DNA from: an uncultured bacterium
GTDB taxonomy: Bacteria > Vulcanimicrobiota > Xenobia > Xenobiales > Xenobiaceae
Direction: 5' to 3'
Length of the DNA stretch: 64,000 nucleotides
Assembly (NCBI GenBank): GCA_934644775.1
Contig: CAKUDB010000007.1
Span: 29,309-93,308 of the forward strand
This document shows positions 53,698 through 62,654 of this stretch, one piece after another. A program made the position numbers and the translations under genes. The notes beneath the pieces were generated by a model, which saw nothing but the letters and a program-made list of their open reading frames with translations, was not told where the DNA came from and searched no databases. The stretch's first letter is position 1. The number at the start of each line of letters is the position of its first letter.

Positions 53698-54228
53698 TTA
53701 ACCTGCCGCCTTTACCTTAAAGCCTCGGGCTTCGAGCAAATCGCAAGCCACGCCGCGCCCAGGATGGCGCTGCCAATCGGCTCCACCCACGCTGCCGCAG
53801 CCGCAGGAAGGGCTATGTTGCTTGAGGATGATAAGTTCCGGCTGTAAACGCTCGGCCAAAGCCAAGACCGCTTCGGCTCCAGCCCGAAATTGAGCAGTGA
53901 CGTCTTGGCCGCTGCGATTGCTCACTAGGGCCCTGTATCCGCTAATAAAACCATCCTCAGCCCCACCAGACAGCCCTGCCGGAACTCGAGGCACAGGCAA
54001 ACCGCCCTGGAGCTCGGGACAAATGGGCATTATTTCGTTGGGGCCAAAGCTTTTAAGTAATTCCGGATCGGCTTTGGCTTGTCCGTCGTAGCGACAAGGC
54101 CAGCCCATTAGACAAGCAGAAACCATAACTCGGGGCGGTTGGCCTAAGCTAAGCAAACGCTTTTGCTCAGCTTCAAGCTTAAGCAACAACAAACTATCCT
54201 GCGGCTGCGGCTGGAAAGCAGGGGTCAT
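53698..54228 (-). CDS. DUF523 family protein
   Basis: A 176-residue DUF523 (YbbK-type) protein. It has the family pattern VSACLMGWPCRYDG, CPELQGGLPVPRVPAG and LKQHSPSCGCGS, with conserved cysteines likely to bind metal or a cluster, plus a C-terminal Arg/Gly end. Some relatives act in tRNA thiolation-related sulfur chemistry, which would fit its place before thiI, but function is unproven. An N-terminal ~25-residue Gln/Leu-rich extension precedes the domain. Confidence 0.88.
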   Translation of the reverse strand: MTPAFQPQPQDSLLLLKLEAEQKRLLSLGQPPRVMVSACLMGWPCRYDGQAKADPELLKSFGPNEIMPICPELQGGLPVPRVPAGLSGGAEDGFISGYRALVSNRSGQDVTAQFRAGAEAVLALAERLQPELIILKQHSPSCGCGSVGGADWQRHPGRGVACDLLEARGFKVKAAG

Positions 54229-54249
54229 TTCTTTTGCCTTTCTGCATTT

Positions 54250-55458
54250 TTATAGGGCGCGGCGTACAAACTGGTTATTGGGTCCCTGACTGGCAAAGAT
54301 GTACACATATTTATCTTGGGTGGCTATGCTAAAGCCGGTGCAACCGATTAAGGGCTTGAGCTTTACCGCTACTTCGGGATTGCTAAACTTGCCGTCTTTA
54401 AGGCGAGAATAGATAATCGATTCGCCATCTCGGCTCAAGCTGGCCACATGCAAATTGCCATCTTTATCTTGGCAAGCTTCTAAGGCAGCTCCTATAGGAG
54501 CTTCTCCCGCTGACGGAGGAGCTGCAGCCACTACTTGCCAAGAGCCCTCTTCCCAGCGACGTACTTGGCGGCGGCTTTTATCATTTTTGCCTAAACGAGG
54601 TAAATCGTAAACTAAGAGCGGATCTTTGCCACTATTGTCACATAGAGAAAAGTTTAAGCCAAATTTGCCACGAACCACATTGACAGAATCTTCGTTGGTG
54701 CCAATTAAGGGACGGATATAAGAACTAAGCAAACTATGGCCGTCGTTCCAAACAGCCACAAAGCCACCTTTATTTTCGCCAGCTAGCTCAACTTTATCAC
54801 AGCCTGTCCCCTGACGCCCTAAGTTGCAAGCTCGAGGACGGTCGCCCCGATATTGGGGATCGAAAAGGGCCGCCTTAACTAGATTATTTTCGGCAGTCCA
54901 ACCAAAACAGAGACTGGGCTTACGCCCGCCCACGCCAGCAATATCGATGTCGCTGCCTCCACCGGCTCCAGAAAGAACAAAACTGTCACAAACGGCCGGC
55001 TTACTAAAACTCCAACCGCTGTCGCTAGAATAAGAGTACATTACTTCGAAAGCATTTTCACTTTGTTCGACGATATTATGTAAAAATAATACACCGACAC
55101 TATATTTAGCACTGGCAGCAGCTACTTTGCGCACACCAGCTAAATTAGATCCAAAGAAAGGGGCCTTAATAGTCGTCCATTTGTTGCCCGATTCGAAGAC
55201 AGAAAAGCTAAATTCGGGAGCTTTAATGACGCTGGCACTATTTGACCAACCGAAAAAGACTTGCAAGCGCTTATAAGTAAGCAACTGGGGATCGACTACT
55301 AAACCGCCTCCGGTATCGGGAATATCTAGCGATTGCCAATTAGAGGCAGCAGCCCAGCTCTCTTCCGTCTGAGCGTCAGCCAATACGATTCCTCCGACAC
55401 AAGCCAAACCAGCTAAACCGACAGCTATCGAGCGATAAAAATGGTAACTCAAGTTCAC
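54250..55458 (-). CDS. Secreted protein with an Asp-box (BNR) motif, propeller-like
   Basis: A 402-residue protein with an N-terminal signal peptide (RSIAVGLAGLACVGGIVLADA). The body is beta-rich and contains one clear Asp-box, YSSDSGWSF, plus weaker repeats with WTAEN and SRDGESIIYSRL. This points to a sialidase-like beta-propeller fold. The catalytic arginine triad and FRIP motif of sialidases are not evident, so enzymatic activity is doubtful. Several cysteines could form disulfides in the periplasm or outside. It lies 18 bases downstream of an M16 peptidase in an operon ending with thiI. I cannot assign a function. Confidence 0.7.
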   Translation of the reverse strand: MNLSYHFYRSIAVGLAGLACVGGIVLADAQTEESWAAASNWQSLDIPDTGGGLVVDPQLLTYKRLQVFFGWSNSASVIKAPEFSFSVFESGNKWTTIKAPFFGSNLAGVRKVAAASAKYSVGVLFLHNIVEQSENAFEVMYSYSSDSGWSFSKPAVCDSFVLSGAGGGSDIDIAGVGGRKPSLCFGWTAENNLVKAALFDPQYRGDRPRACNLGRQGTGCDKVELAGENKGGFVAVWNDGHSLLSSYIRPLIGTNEDSVNVVRGKFGLNFSLCDNSGKDPLLVYDLPRLGKNDKSRRQVRRWEEGSWQVVAAAPPSAGEAPIGAALEACQDKDGNLHVASLSRDGESIIYSRLKDGKFSNPEVAVKLKPLIGCTGFSIATQDKYVYIFASQGPNNQFVRRAL

Positions 55459-55476
55459 GGTAGCTTTTTCCTCCGA

Positions 55477-56826
55477 TTAGAATTGGTAAGTATGGGGGAA
55501 GAGATCCTTTAACTCGTGGGCCGAACCAGACATACAAACGAGTCGATCTACAGGATTAAGCCATTTTCCCACTAACTCGGCCGCCCTAGCCTTAGAGACT
55601 TTTTCCAAATCGACCAAGTAAGCGGCAAAATCGAAGACGATTCCATCCCTAGATAAAGAGTGGCCCAACAAAGGAGCAGCTTCACAAGGGTTAGACCATT
55701 TGGCCACAACGCTAGCCGCGTGGCGCATAACCGCTTCATTAAAAATATTATCCTCTAAAGAGTTGGCAGAGAGATCGGCAATGATCTTTTCCACAATATT
55801 GACAACTTTAGGCAATTCTTTCACATGGGCCGATAAGTAGAGCTTAAAGACGCCCATACCGTCATAAACGTTAATGGCAGTGCGACAAGTATAAGTTAAG
55901 CTATTCTTCTCGCGCAGTTCCAGATTAAAGAGGCTAGAATAGCCTGCTCCCAACAAAGTATTGATTACTCGCCAAGTTAATAAATCTTTGTGAGTTAAAA
56001 CGGGGAAACGCCAGCCCATAGAGACAAAAGCTTGCTCTTCGGGACCAGAAGCTTTAAGGATTACGCTACCGTCGGGATATTCGCTCTCAAGCAAGAAATT
56101 GGCCGGCTTAACAACGCTGCCGTAAGGAACTTTTTGCCAAAAATCGTCGGCCCATTTGTTAAAATCGTCACTCAAATTGCCGCAACCTATAATAATTAAG
56201 TTGCTGCGGTTGTAAATGCGCCTATGGAAAGCGCCCAAGTAGTCAGAGTCCATCTTGGCCAACCCGGCGTCGTCGCCTACGGGAGGACGACTCATAGGAT
56301 TGGGGGCTAAAAGCAAACTTTCTACGGCATGGGAGACAAAGATACCGTAGTCGGCCAATTCGCGCTGGCGCTCATGGATAATAATTTCTCGCTCAGAATC
56401 GATACTTTGTTGGCTCAATAAAGGCTTGCAAAGCACCTGGTACAACAGATCAAAGCCTAGAGCTTCCAAGCCGCTAGGCACACGCACCCAATAAGCGGTT
56501 AAATCACGGGTAGAGTAGGCAGAGATCTGACCGCCTACCCCTTCAGCACAACGTGATAAAGCGTGAAGAGCGGGAAACTTTTCGGTACCGCGCATAGCTA
56601 CATGCTCTAGGAAATGGGAAGCGCCCCATTCCTCCTGATTTTCATAGCGGACACCAGTTCGTACAGCCGCAAAAATATAAGCAAACGGGGAGCCGTCGTT
56701 GGGACAAACTACACAGTGGGCTCCGTTGGAAGACTCTATTAGCTGAGCACTTCGGCAACGGGCAAATTCTTTAAAACTGGCAGGTAATTTCATAGCTCTT
56801 TTTTTCTCACGATAGGCCCCAAACAT
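55477..56826 (-). CDS. M16-family zinc peptidase, second copy
   Basis: A 449-residue M16 metallopeptidase. The zinc motif is ASHFLEHVAMRGT and the distal glutamate lies in SEREIIIHERQREL, so the site is complete. The C-terminal half carries EKNSLTYTCRTAINVYDGMG. It is only distantly similar to the M16 protein near 36 kb, so it is not a recent duplicate. No signal peptide is visible. It is the first gene of the operon with the Asp-box protein, DUF523 and thiI. The start is ATG 56826 with AAAAGG upstream; ATG 56793 is also possible. Confidence 0.87.
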   Translation of the reverse strand: MFGAYREKKRAMKLPASFKEFARCRSAQLIESSNGAHCVVCPNDGSPFAYIFAAVRTGVRYENQEEWGASHFLEHVAMRGTEKFPALHALSRCAEGVGGQISAYSTRDLTAYWVRVPSGLEALGFDLLYQVLCKPLLSQQSIDSEREIIIHERQRELADYGIFVSHAVESLLLAPNPMSRPPVGDDAGLAKMDSDYLGAFHRRIYNRSNLIIIGCGNLSDDFNKWADDFWQKVPYGSVVKPANFLLESEYPDGSVILKASGPEEQAFVSMGWRFPVLTHKDLLTWRVINTLLGAGYSSLFNLELREKNSLTYTCRTAINVYDGMGVFKLYLSAHVKELPKVVNIVEKIIADLSANSLEDNIFNEAVMRHAASVVAKWSNPCEAAPLLGHSLSRDGIVFDFAAYLVDLEKVSKARAAELVGKWLNPVDRLVCMSGSAHELKDLFPHTYQF

Positions 56827-57387
56827 CGCAGCCTTTTTGGCTCATGTCCGGTTTAATTGCAGGCGATTCGCTTACCTAATCTTGGCAGTAGCGCATTTCA
56901 ACACAAGCTTCCATCCTTTCGCTTTAAAAAAGATAAAGCCCTCTACAATTAACTAAGCGCAAATTTAAGCGCCCATTTTCCCAGCCCCCCAAACGACAAA
57001 GAAAAAGGAAGAACCCTCTTGCACGCCTTAGCGCCAAAGGAGCTCTTCCTTCTTTTCTTCGCCCTCGAATTAGTGAAACGAAGCTAATACCACTCATCGG
57101 GTGGAATTAGGCAAACGCCATAAATTTCTTCGGTAGAAACAGATTCTGTATCTAGATACATTGTAAAAATATTTCCTTACAAATTTTTGCAAGTTCCCAG
57201 CACAGATCTATCCCCGCGTCCCTCCCGCCGCAAGCACAAACCTGCGTGCCAAAGACCACTTTCCCTAGTTTCGACAAAGGATCGGAAAAATCTTACCTAT
57301 TATAAATAATTTTTCAGAAATATTGAAAGAGATTCAAAGGCTAGACCAGCAAAGGAACCGCTCCTCTTTTTCTAGAAGGCGCACCCT
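56827..57387. other. 561-base gene-free divergent region
   Basis: No convincing reading frame is found between the divergent M16 gene and the CBS-like/HEPN-like gene. A long hairpin lies at 57001-57059 (separate entry). The rest is AT-rich with an oligo-purine stretch near 56990. TATTAT (about 57297) and a poor -35 may be the promoter of the rightward gene. It could hold a small RNA. Confidence 0.5.
57001..57059. terminator. Long hairpin with T-rich flanks inside the divergent spacer
   Basis: GAAAAAGGAAGA (57001-57012) pairs with TCTTCCTTCTTTTC (57045-57058) with two bulges, and its flanks are T-rich on either strand. It is upstream of both flanking genes, so it cannot terminate either. It may end a small RNA, on either strand, or be a 5' structure. 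Confidence 0.45.
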
Positions 57388-58395
57388 ATGACAGAACACA
57401 GACATAGTTCGCCTGCAGCCAAAGAAGCGCTTCACCGCATCCTTAAATCTGCTTTTACGGCTAAAGATATAGCTGATTTAATGCCAGCTATAGATCTTAA
57501 TAGTCCAGCCACTCAAGCTAAAGAACTTATGGAACGTCTGGGCTGTCCGATCTTGGGGGTACAGCGCGACGGACAGTATGTCGGCTGGATCGATTTGCAA
57601 GACGTAATAGGTATAAATGAGGGGACTTGTGCCGATTTTTTGCGTGATTTTTCCGAGCGTCCCATCCTCCACGAAACGGCATCTTTTAAAGAGGTTATCC
57701 TAAGCTTAGCTAAAGGATCTCCGGTCTTTGTCAACGTCATGGGGGAGACAGCTGCCGCTATTTGTCCTTGCGATTTACAGGACGCTCCTATGCGCATGTG
57801 GCTCTTTGGGCTGATTACTCTTATGGAAACCCTAATGCACAGGGCCATTACTTCCCAACTTCCCGACGAAACTTGGAAGAAATACCTATCAGCCGGGCGC
57901 TTAGAAAGGACTTGCGCCCTCTATGACGAGCGCCGCCGCCGCAACGAAGAGATCGATTTGGACGACTGCTTACAATTTTCCGACAAAGCCGACATTTTGT
58001 TGCGCTATCCTATTACTGCCGCCGCTTTAGGCTTTACTTCCAAAAGGCGCGGCCAAGAGTTTTTCTCTAAACTCGAATCGCTGCGCAATACGCTGGCCCA
58101 CTCCCAGGTGCTCACTCCCGACAGTCTACCTACTATTGTAGCCTTGGCCATATCTCTGGATATTTTGCTAGATGTAGAAGCCACTCCCCTACTCCAAAAA
58201 AATTCCACTACCCCTATCCAAGCGGTAAAGAATATGGCAGCTCGCTTACAAGAGCAAAATATCGCCTTGCCGGGCGTGGCCATACCTCCTCCTACTCCCA
58301 AAGGGAAACTCCCTCCCAAAACTATTAAGGGAGTCCCTAGAGCGGTTATCGAAGCTAAGAACCAGGATTATGCCGACGCCTCTAACCAAGGCTAG
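57388..58395 (+). CDS. CBS-like / HEPN-like domain protein
   Basis: A 335-residue soluble protein. Residues 20-125 look like a degenerate CBS pair: alternating short strands and helices with MERLGCPILGVQRDGQYVGW and FVNVMGETAAAICP. A helical domain follows (about 130-265) with the HEPN-type motif R-x4-H, R233 to H238 in SLRNTLAHSQ. In HEPN proteins this motif marks an RNase site or the same fold without catalysis. The C-terminal ~60 residues are Pro/Lys-rich. No toxin-antitoxin partner is adjacent. The domain assignments rest on motif and layout, so they are moderate. Confidence 0.55.
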   Translation: MTEHRHSSPAAKEALHRILKSAFTAKDIADLMPAIDLNSPATQAKELMERLGCPILGVQRDGQYVGWIDLQDVIGINEGTCADFLRDFSERPILHETASFKEVILSLAKGSPVFVNVMGETAAAICPCDLQDAPMRMWLFGLITLMETLMHRAITSQLPDETWKKYLSAGRLERTCALYDERRRRNEEIDLDDCLQFSDKADILLRYPITAAALGFTSKRRGQEFFSKLESLRNTLAHSQVLTPDSLPTIVALAISLDILLDVEATPLLQKNSTTPIQAVKNMAARLQEQNIALPGVAIPPPTPKGKLPPKTIKGVPRAVIEAKNQDYADASNQG

Positions 58396-58440
58396 GTAAG
58401 TAAAGAATAAACTAAGCACTCACTATTAGCTGTCCGCTCT

Positions 58441-58467
58441 GCCCCCTACCTTATCCAGCTAGGGGGC
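58441..58467 (+). promoter_or_regulatory. GC-rich hairpin upstream of pckG
   Basis: GCCCCCTA (58441-58448) and TAGGGGGC (58460-58467) form a perfect 8-bp stem with an 11-base loop. No T-tract follows, so it is not a standard terminator. It may mark the end of the upstream transcript or the 5' part of the pckG leader. Confidence 0.5.
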
Positions 58468-58510
58468 GAAAAGACGGTTATATTTTAAGGGAAGGAAACG
58501 GAGTCCAATT

Positions 58511-60364
58511 TTGGCAACTCCAAGTGATTCAGCAAATATGATAAATCCTCCAACTAAGAACCAAAAACTTATCGACTGGGTCAATGAAATTGCTCAACTG
58601 TGCACTCCCGACAACATCTATTGGTGCGACGGAAGTCAGGAAGAGTACGACCGCCTTTGCCAAGAGATGGTCGAAAGCGGAACTTTCATTAAACTCAACC
58701 CTGAGAAGCGCCCTGGTTGCTTCTTGGCCCGATCCAACCCCGGTGATGTAGCCCGCGTTGAAGACCGCACCTTTATTTGTACGAGCAAGCGTGAAGATGC
58801 CGGCCCGACTAACAACTGGATGGCCCCTGACGAAATGAAGGCGATCTTGAAGGGTCACTTCAAAGGCTCTATGCGCGGCCGTACCATGTACGTTATTCCT
58901 TTCAGCATGGGCCCCTTAGGCTCTCACATTGCCCAAATTGGTGTCGAGATTACCGACAGTCCTTACGTAGTAGTGAATATGCGCATTATGACCCGTATGG
59001 GACAGAAGGTACTCGATGTACTGGGCGAAGATGGCTACTTCGTTCCTTGCTTACACAGCGTAGGTGCCCCCTTAGAGCCCGGCCAGAAAGACGTAGCTTG
59101 GCCTTGTGACAAAGACCATAAATATATCGTCCATTTCCCCGAAGAGAATACCATTTGGTCTTACGGTAGCGGTTACGGTGGCAACGCTCTGTTGGGCAAG
59201 AAATGCTTAGCTTTACGCATTGCTTCCAATATGGCCCGACGTGAAGGCTGGTTAGCCGAGCATATGCTTATTTTGGGTGCCGAGGCTCCCGACGGTGAAA
59301 CTACTTACGTAGCTGCCGCCTTCCCTAGCGCCTGTGGTAAGACCAACTTCGCTATGCTTATTCCACCCGAGTCCTTCAAGGGCTGGAAGATCTGGACTGT
59401 CGGCGACGATATAGCTTGGATTAAGCCTGGTAAAGACGGCCGCTTCTATGCTATCAATCCCGAGGCCGGCTTCTTCGGCGTAGCTCCGGGCACTTCCGTA
59501 AAGTCTAATTTCAACGCCATGGCCAGCGTCAGTTCTAATACTATCTTTACCAACGTAGCTTTAACTGATGATGGCGACGTCTGGTGGGAAGGTATGACCA
59601 AAGAAGCTCCCGCCCACTTAATCGACTGGCAAGGTAACGACTGGACTCCCGACTGTGGTCGTCCGGCTGCTCACCCCAACTCCCGCTTCACCGCTCCTAC
59701 GGCCAATTGTCCCACCCTCTCTAAAGAGTGGAACAATCCCAACGGTGTGCCCATTTCCGCCTTTATCTTCGGCGGCCGCGTAAGCTCCAATATGCCTTTG
59801 GTTATGCAGTCTTACAACTGGGGCCACGGCGTCTATTTGGCAGCCACTATGGGCTCTGAAAAGACGGCTGCTGCCAACGGTAAGATTGGCGAAATCCGCC
59901 GCGATCCTTATGCCATGCTGCCCTTCTGCGGCTACCACATGGGCGACTACTTCGATCACTGGCTGGACATCGGTCGCAAGACTAATCACCCCGTACCCAT
60001 CTTCCGCGTCAACTGGTTCCTCAAGAAAGATGGCAAGTTCTTATGGCCCGGCTTTGGCGACAATATGCGCGTCTTGAAATGGATTATCGACAGGGTTCAC
60101 GGTCGAGCCAAGGCTGTAGAATCGCCCGTCGGTTTAATGCCTACTTATGAAGATATTGACTGGACCGGCTTGGAAATGACTCGTGAAGAGTTCAACGAGC
60201 TTATGACTATCGATAAAGCAGCTTGGAAGAGCGAATTGTTAGCCCAAGAAGAGCTTTTTGTCAAATTGAGCGAGAGACTGCCTCAAGAATTGGTTATGGA
60301 GCGCCAAATGCTCTTGCGCCGCCTCAACCGCACCACCGGCACTTGGACTCCTCCCGAAAAGTAG
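58511..60364 (+). CDS. pckG: Phosphoenolpyruvate carboxykinase (GTP)
   Basis: A 617-residue GTP-type PEPCK, interconverting oxaloacetate + GTP and PEP + CO2 + GDP. Motifs are RTMYVIPFSMGPLGS, the P-loop SACGKTN (residues 273-279), GDDIAWIKPGKDGRFYAINP, FGVAPGT and FIFGGRVSSNMP. In anaerobes it often runs toward oxaloacetate in succinate or propionate fermentation. TTG 58511 is chosen because GGAG lies 7 bases upstream; the ATG at 58538 lacks an SD. Codon use is strongly biased, as in a highly expressed gene. A clear terminator follows. Confidence 0.96.
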   Translation: MATPSDSANMINPPTKNQKLIDWVNEIAQLCTPDNIYWCDGSQEEYDRLCQEMVESGTFIKLNPEKRPGCFLARSNPGDVARVEDRTFICTSKREDAGPTNNWMAPDEMKAILKGHFKGSMRGRTMYVIPFSMGPLGSHIAQIGVEITDSPYVVVNMRIMTRMGQKVLDVLGEDGYFVPCLHSVGAPLEPGQKDVAWPCDKDHKYIVHFPEENTIWSYGSGYGGNALLGKKCLALRIASNMARREGWLAEHMLILGAEAPDGETTYVAAAFPSACGKTNFAMLIPPESFKGWKIWTVGDDIAWIKPGKDGRFYAINPEAGFFGVAPGTSVKSNFNAMASVSSNTIFTNVALTDDGDVWWEGMTKEAPAHLIDWQGNDWTPDCGRPAAHPNSRFTAPTANCPTLSKEWNNPNGVPISAFIFGGRVSSNMPLVMQSYNWGHGVYLAATMGSEKTAAANGKIGEIRRDPYAMLPFCGYHMGDYFDHWLDIGRKTNHPVPIFRVNWFLKKDGKFLWPGFGDNMRVLKWIIDRVHGRAKAVESPVGLMPTYEDIDWTGLEMTREEFNELMTIDKAAWKSELLAQEELFVKLSERLPQELVMERQMLLRRLNRTTGTWTPPEK

Positions 60365-60432
60365 GTCATCAGTCGTCATAAAAAGTGTCCTCCATAGGTT
60401 CACACCAATTGAGAGCACTTTATAAGGTAGGA

Positions 60433-60469
60433 GCCGTTTCAGAGCAATATCTGAAGCGGCCCCTTTTTT
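60433..60469 (+). terminator. Terminator after pckG
   Basis: GCCGTTTCAGA (60433-60443) pairs with TCTGAAGCGGC (60450-60460) with one G-U pair and loop GCAATA, followed by CCC and TTTTTT. It shows that the transporter gene downstream must start after 60470. Confidence 0.92.
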
Positions 60470-60492
60470 GCTATTTAAGGAACCACACTTCT

Positions 60493-61119
60493 TTGCTATC
60501 CTCATCCACATCTACAGCTGAACAAACTAGCGCACCACCTGTTACCTGGAAATTTCTTTTACAACTTTTCTGGGAAACTTTGCGCATCAGTACCTTTACA
60601 ATAGGCGGAGGTTTCATAATTGTCGCCTTTTTGCAAGAACGTTTTGTAGAAGATCTGCACTGGCTTACTGAAGACGAGATGCTCAATCTGGTTTCGATTG
60701 CCCAAAGCAGCCCCGGTCCGGTGGCCATAAATACTTCGGTACTGGTAGGTTACAAATTAGCTGGTTTGAAAGGTACTTTCTTCTCCGTATTAGGCACAAC
60801 TCTGCCACCTTTAGCAATTATTACGGTTATCGCCTATTGTTATAAATGGATCGCCGACAGTCAAGCATTACAAGCTTTCTTCTACGGCGCCCGCTACGCG
60901 GAAGCAGCTCTTATCCTCAATGTTACTGTTACTATGGTAACGACAGTTTTTAAGTCTTCCCGCTATATCGGTCTAGCCATGGGAATTTTGGCCGCTTCTA
61001 TTATGTTGGCAGTTAGTAACAGCGTCGTCTACTTGGTAGCTGTCTTTGCCTTGGTAGGTTTTATCTTCTTTAGAGTTCCTTTGCCCCCAGCCGATACAGA
61101 CAAAGGGCCCAAAAAATAA
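60493..61119 (+). CDS. Chromate transporter family protein, N-terminal-type subunit
   Basis: A ~208-residue membrane protein of the CHR (ChrA) family, short split form. It has the family motif TIGGGFIIVAFLQERFVED, AQSSPGPVAINTS and about five to six helices. The family includes chromate/sulfate exporters, but short pairs in gut anaerobes have no proven substrate. A longer frame back to 60385 would include the pckG terminator, so TTG 60493 is preferred (weak AAGGA upstream). The partner gene follows after 13 bases. Confidence 0.85.
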   Translation: MLSSSTSTAEQTSAPPVTWKFLLQLFWETLRISTFTIGGGFIIVAFLQERFVEDLHWLTEDEMLNLVSIAQSSPGPVAINTSVLVGYKLAGLKGTFFSVLGTTLPPLAIITVIAYCYKWIADSQALQAFFYGARYAEAALILNVTVTMVTTVFKSSRYIGLAMGILAASIMLAVSNSVVYLVAVFALVGFIFFRVPLPPADTDKGPKK

Positions 61120-61132
61120 CTGAGGATCCTTT

Positions 61133-61726
61133 ATGTGGCCTTCTCTAACGACTCTGTGGATTTTGTATATAACCTTTTTTTATATAGGCATCCTCTGCTT
61201 CGGAGGTGGCTATGCAGCCGTACAACTCTCTCAAGAACAAACGGTCAATATCCATCACTGGATGACTATGGCCGATTTTGGCAGTATCGTCACCATGTCG
61301 GAAATGACGCCCGGCCCTATAGCTTTAAATGTAGCTACTTTTGTGGGAGCTAGACAAGGTGGCATTTTGGGCTCGATTGTGGCTACGCTAGGCTTAATCT
61401 CCGGCCCTTGCTTAATAACTTCGCTGTTAGCTTTTATCTATCAAAAATACAAAGATTGCCCAGCCGTAGATGCCATTCTCAAAGGTATCAAACCTGCTGT
61501 TTTAGGTATGCTAGTTTCTGTAGCGCTCTCTTTTGTTTTTTTAGCCATGCGCAAGCCACAAATTTTGGAAGATCTTGACCCCAACAGCGCTGGGACAATA
61601 AATCCAGCCAGTCTTTTAGTAATCGGCTTATCTGTTTATGCTCTACATAAAAAAATCATCGGCCCTATTACTCTAATTTGCCTAACTGGATTTACATCCT
61701 TAATTATTGAATATTTTTGTCGCTAA
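61133..61726 (+). CDS. Chromate transporter family protein, second subunit
   Basis: A 197-residue CHR-family membrane protein, the second half of the split transporter. It repeats the family pattern (CFGGGYAAVQLSQEQTV, MSEMTPGPIALNVATFVGA), with about six hydrophobic segments. GAGG lies 6 bases upstream of the ATG. It probably forms a heterodimer with the preceding gene. No regulator or chromate-resistance gene is nearby, so the substrate is unknown. No clear terminator is visible before the convergent GNAT gene. Confidence 0.88.
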   Translation: MWPSLTTLWILYITFFYIGILCFGGGYAAVQLSQEQTVNIHHWMTMADFGSIVTMSEMTPGPIALNVATFVGARQGGILGSIVATLGLISGPCLITSLLAFIYQKYKDCPAVDAILKGIKPAVLGMLVSVALSFVFLAMRKPQILEDLDPNSAGTINPASLLVIGLSVYALHKKIIGPITLICLTGFTSLIIEYFCR

Positions 61727-61759
61727 TGGCTTCCCCACCGACTAATCTAAGTTTTTTTA

Positions 61760-62644
61760 TTACCAATTATCCAAGCAGCAGAAATGGGCTCCGCTGCGGC
61801 TGTACTCATCTTTAAAGCGCTTAGTTAAGGGCAAAACCATTTGACAACTTCCCCGGCCAACCTCTTCAAAATTTTTATCCTGTTGCAATTTTTCATTTAA
61901 TCTAAGATAGCCAATTTCCCAGGAATTAGCGAAGTTAGCAGCTTTAATAAGCTCAGCTACTCCTTGAGCCGTATCGCTCAATAATTCTTCGCATTGGTTA
62001 TCTTTATTAAAAATGGCATAAGCAAGGATATGGCCTCTAGAGTCTTGCGTTGCGTAAATTTTACCAGCATCCTTAAGGCGCCAACGCCAATAATCAAGGC
62101 TTCGCTGTAGCCAGCCGTATTGCTGATGCTTGTTATAGTAATCAGCTAAAGCCAATAAGTCGCTATCAGAGCAAAAAAAAACATGCTCACCATTTTGATA
62201 TTTAGTTGCAGAACTACGCCAACGCCAAAGTTTATGCCAAGCAGCTTCTTGATAGCCCAATTTGGCATAAAATTGCGGTATATAAGTAGAAAGCAACAGA
62301 CAGTGGTAGCTATTAGTTTGAGCTTTTTTAGCTATTGTTTGCAAAACTTGCGAAGCGAAATGATGACCGCGCCATTTTTTAGCAGTAGCTACCCCCACAA
62401 GAAAATCGACCTTATTTAAGCTACTATTATCAGCACCAATCATACTAGCTGGCAAAGAGAAAGCCATACTAGCCACTTCTTTTTGGCACATATAGACAAA
62501 AGACTTAGCCCCAGCCAATCTGCCCTGGAAATAGCTAGTAAAAGCGGCCTCATCATCTTCGGGGAAAGCTTCCAACCATAGTCGCTTAATGGCTTGAATT
62601 TCTAGTTCAATTTGGCTAGCGGATGCAACATCATAAGCTAACAT
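61760..62644 (-). CDS. GNAT acetyltransferase, Eis-like
   Basis: A 294-residue GNAT-fold acetyltransferase. The acetyl-CoA site is GVATAKKWRGHHFASQVLQTI (V, then RGxG/A-like loop) at about residues 85-105. The C-terminal half resembles the second GNAT and sterol-carrier-like part of Eis-type enzymes, with LQRSLDYWRWRL. Targets could be amines or proteins; none can be inferred. It follows the DUF2156 gene by 10 bases on the same strand, a pairing common in gut Firmicutes. The SD is poor. Confidence 0.78.
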   Translation of the reverse strand: MLAYDVASASQIELEIQAIKRLWLEAFPEDDEAAFTSYFQGRLAGAKSFVYMCQKEVASMAFSLPASMIGADNSSLNKVDFLVGVATAKKWRGHHFASQVLQTIAKKAQTNSYHCLLLSTYIPQFYAKLGYQEAAWHKLWRWRSSATKYQNGEHVFFCSDSDLLALADYYNKHQQYGWLQRSLDYWRWRLKDAGKIYATQDSRGHILAYAIFNKDNQCEELLSDTAQGVAELIKAANFANSWEIGYLRLNEKLQQDKNFEEVGRGSCQMVLPLTKRFKDEYSRSGAHFCCLDNW

Positions 62645-62654
62645 AACCTATAGC

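Noticed and set aside
54250..55458. Active sialidase
   Set aside because: Only one clear Asp-box; no FRIP motif or arginine triad visible, so only the fold is suggested.
59618..59989. Open frame on the minus strand inside pckG
   Set aside because: Shadow of a highly biased coding sequence; no start signal and no recognisable product.
60385..60492. Extended N-terminus of the first chromate-type transporter gene
   Set aside because: It would contain the complete pckG terminator with its T-tract; translation from there is implausible.
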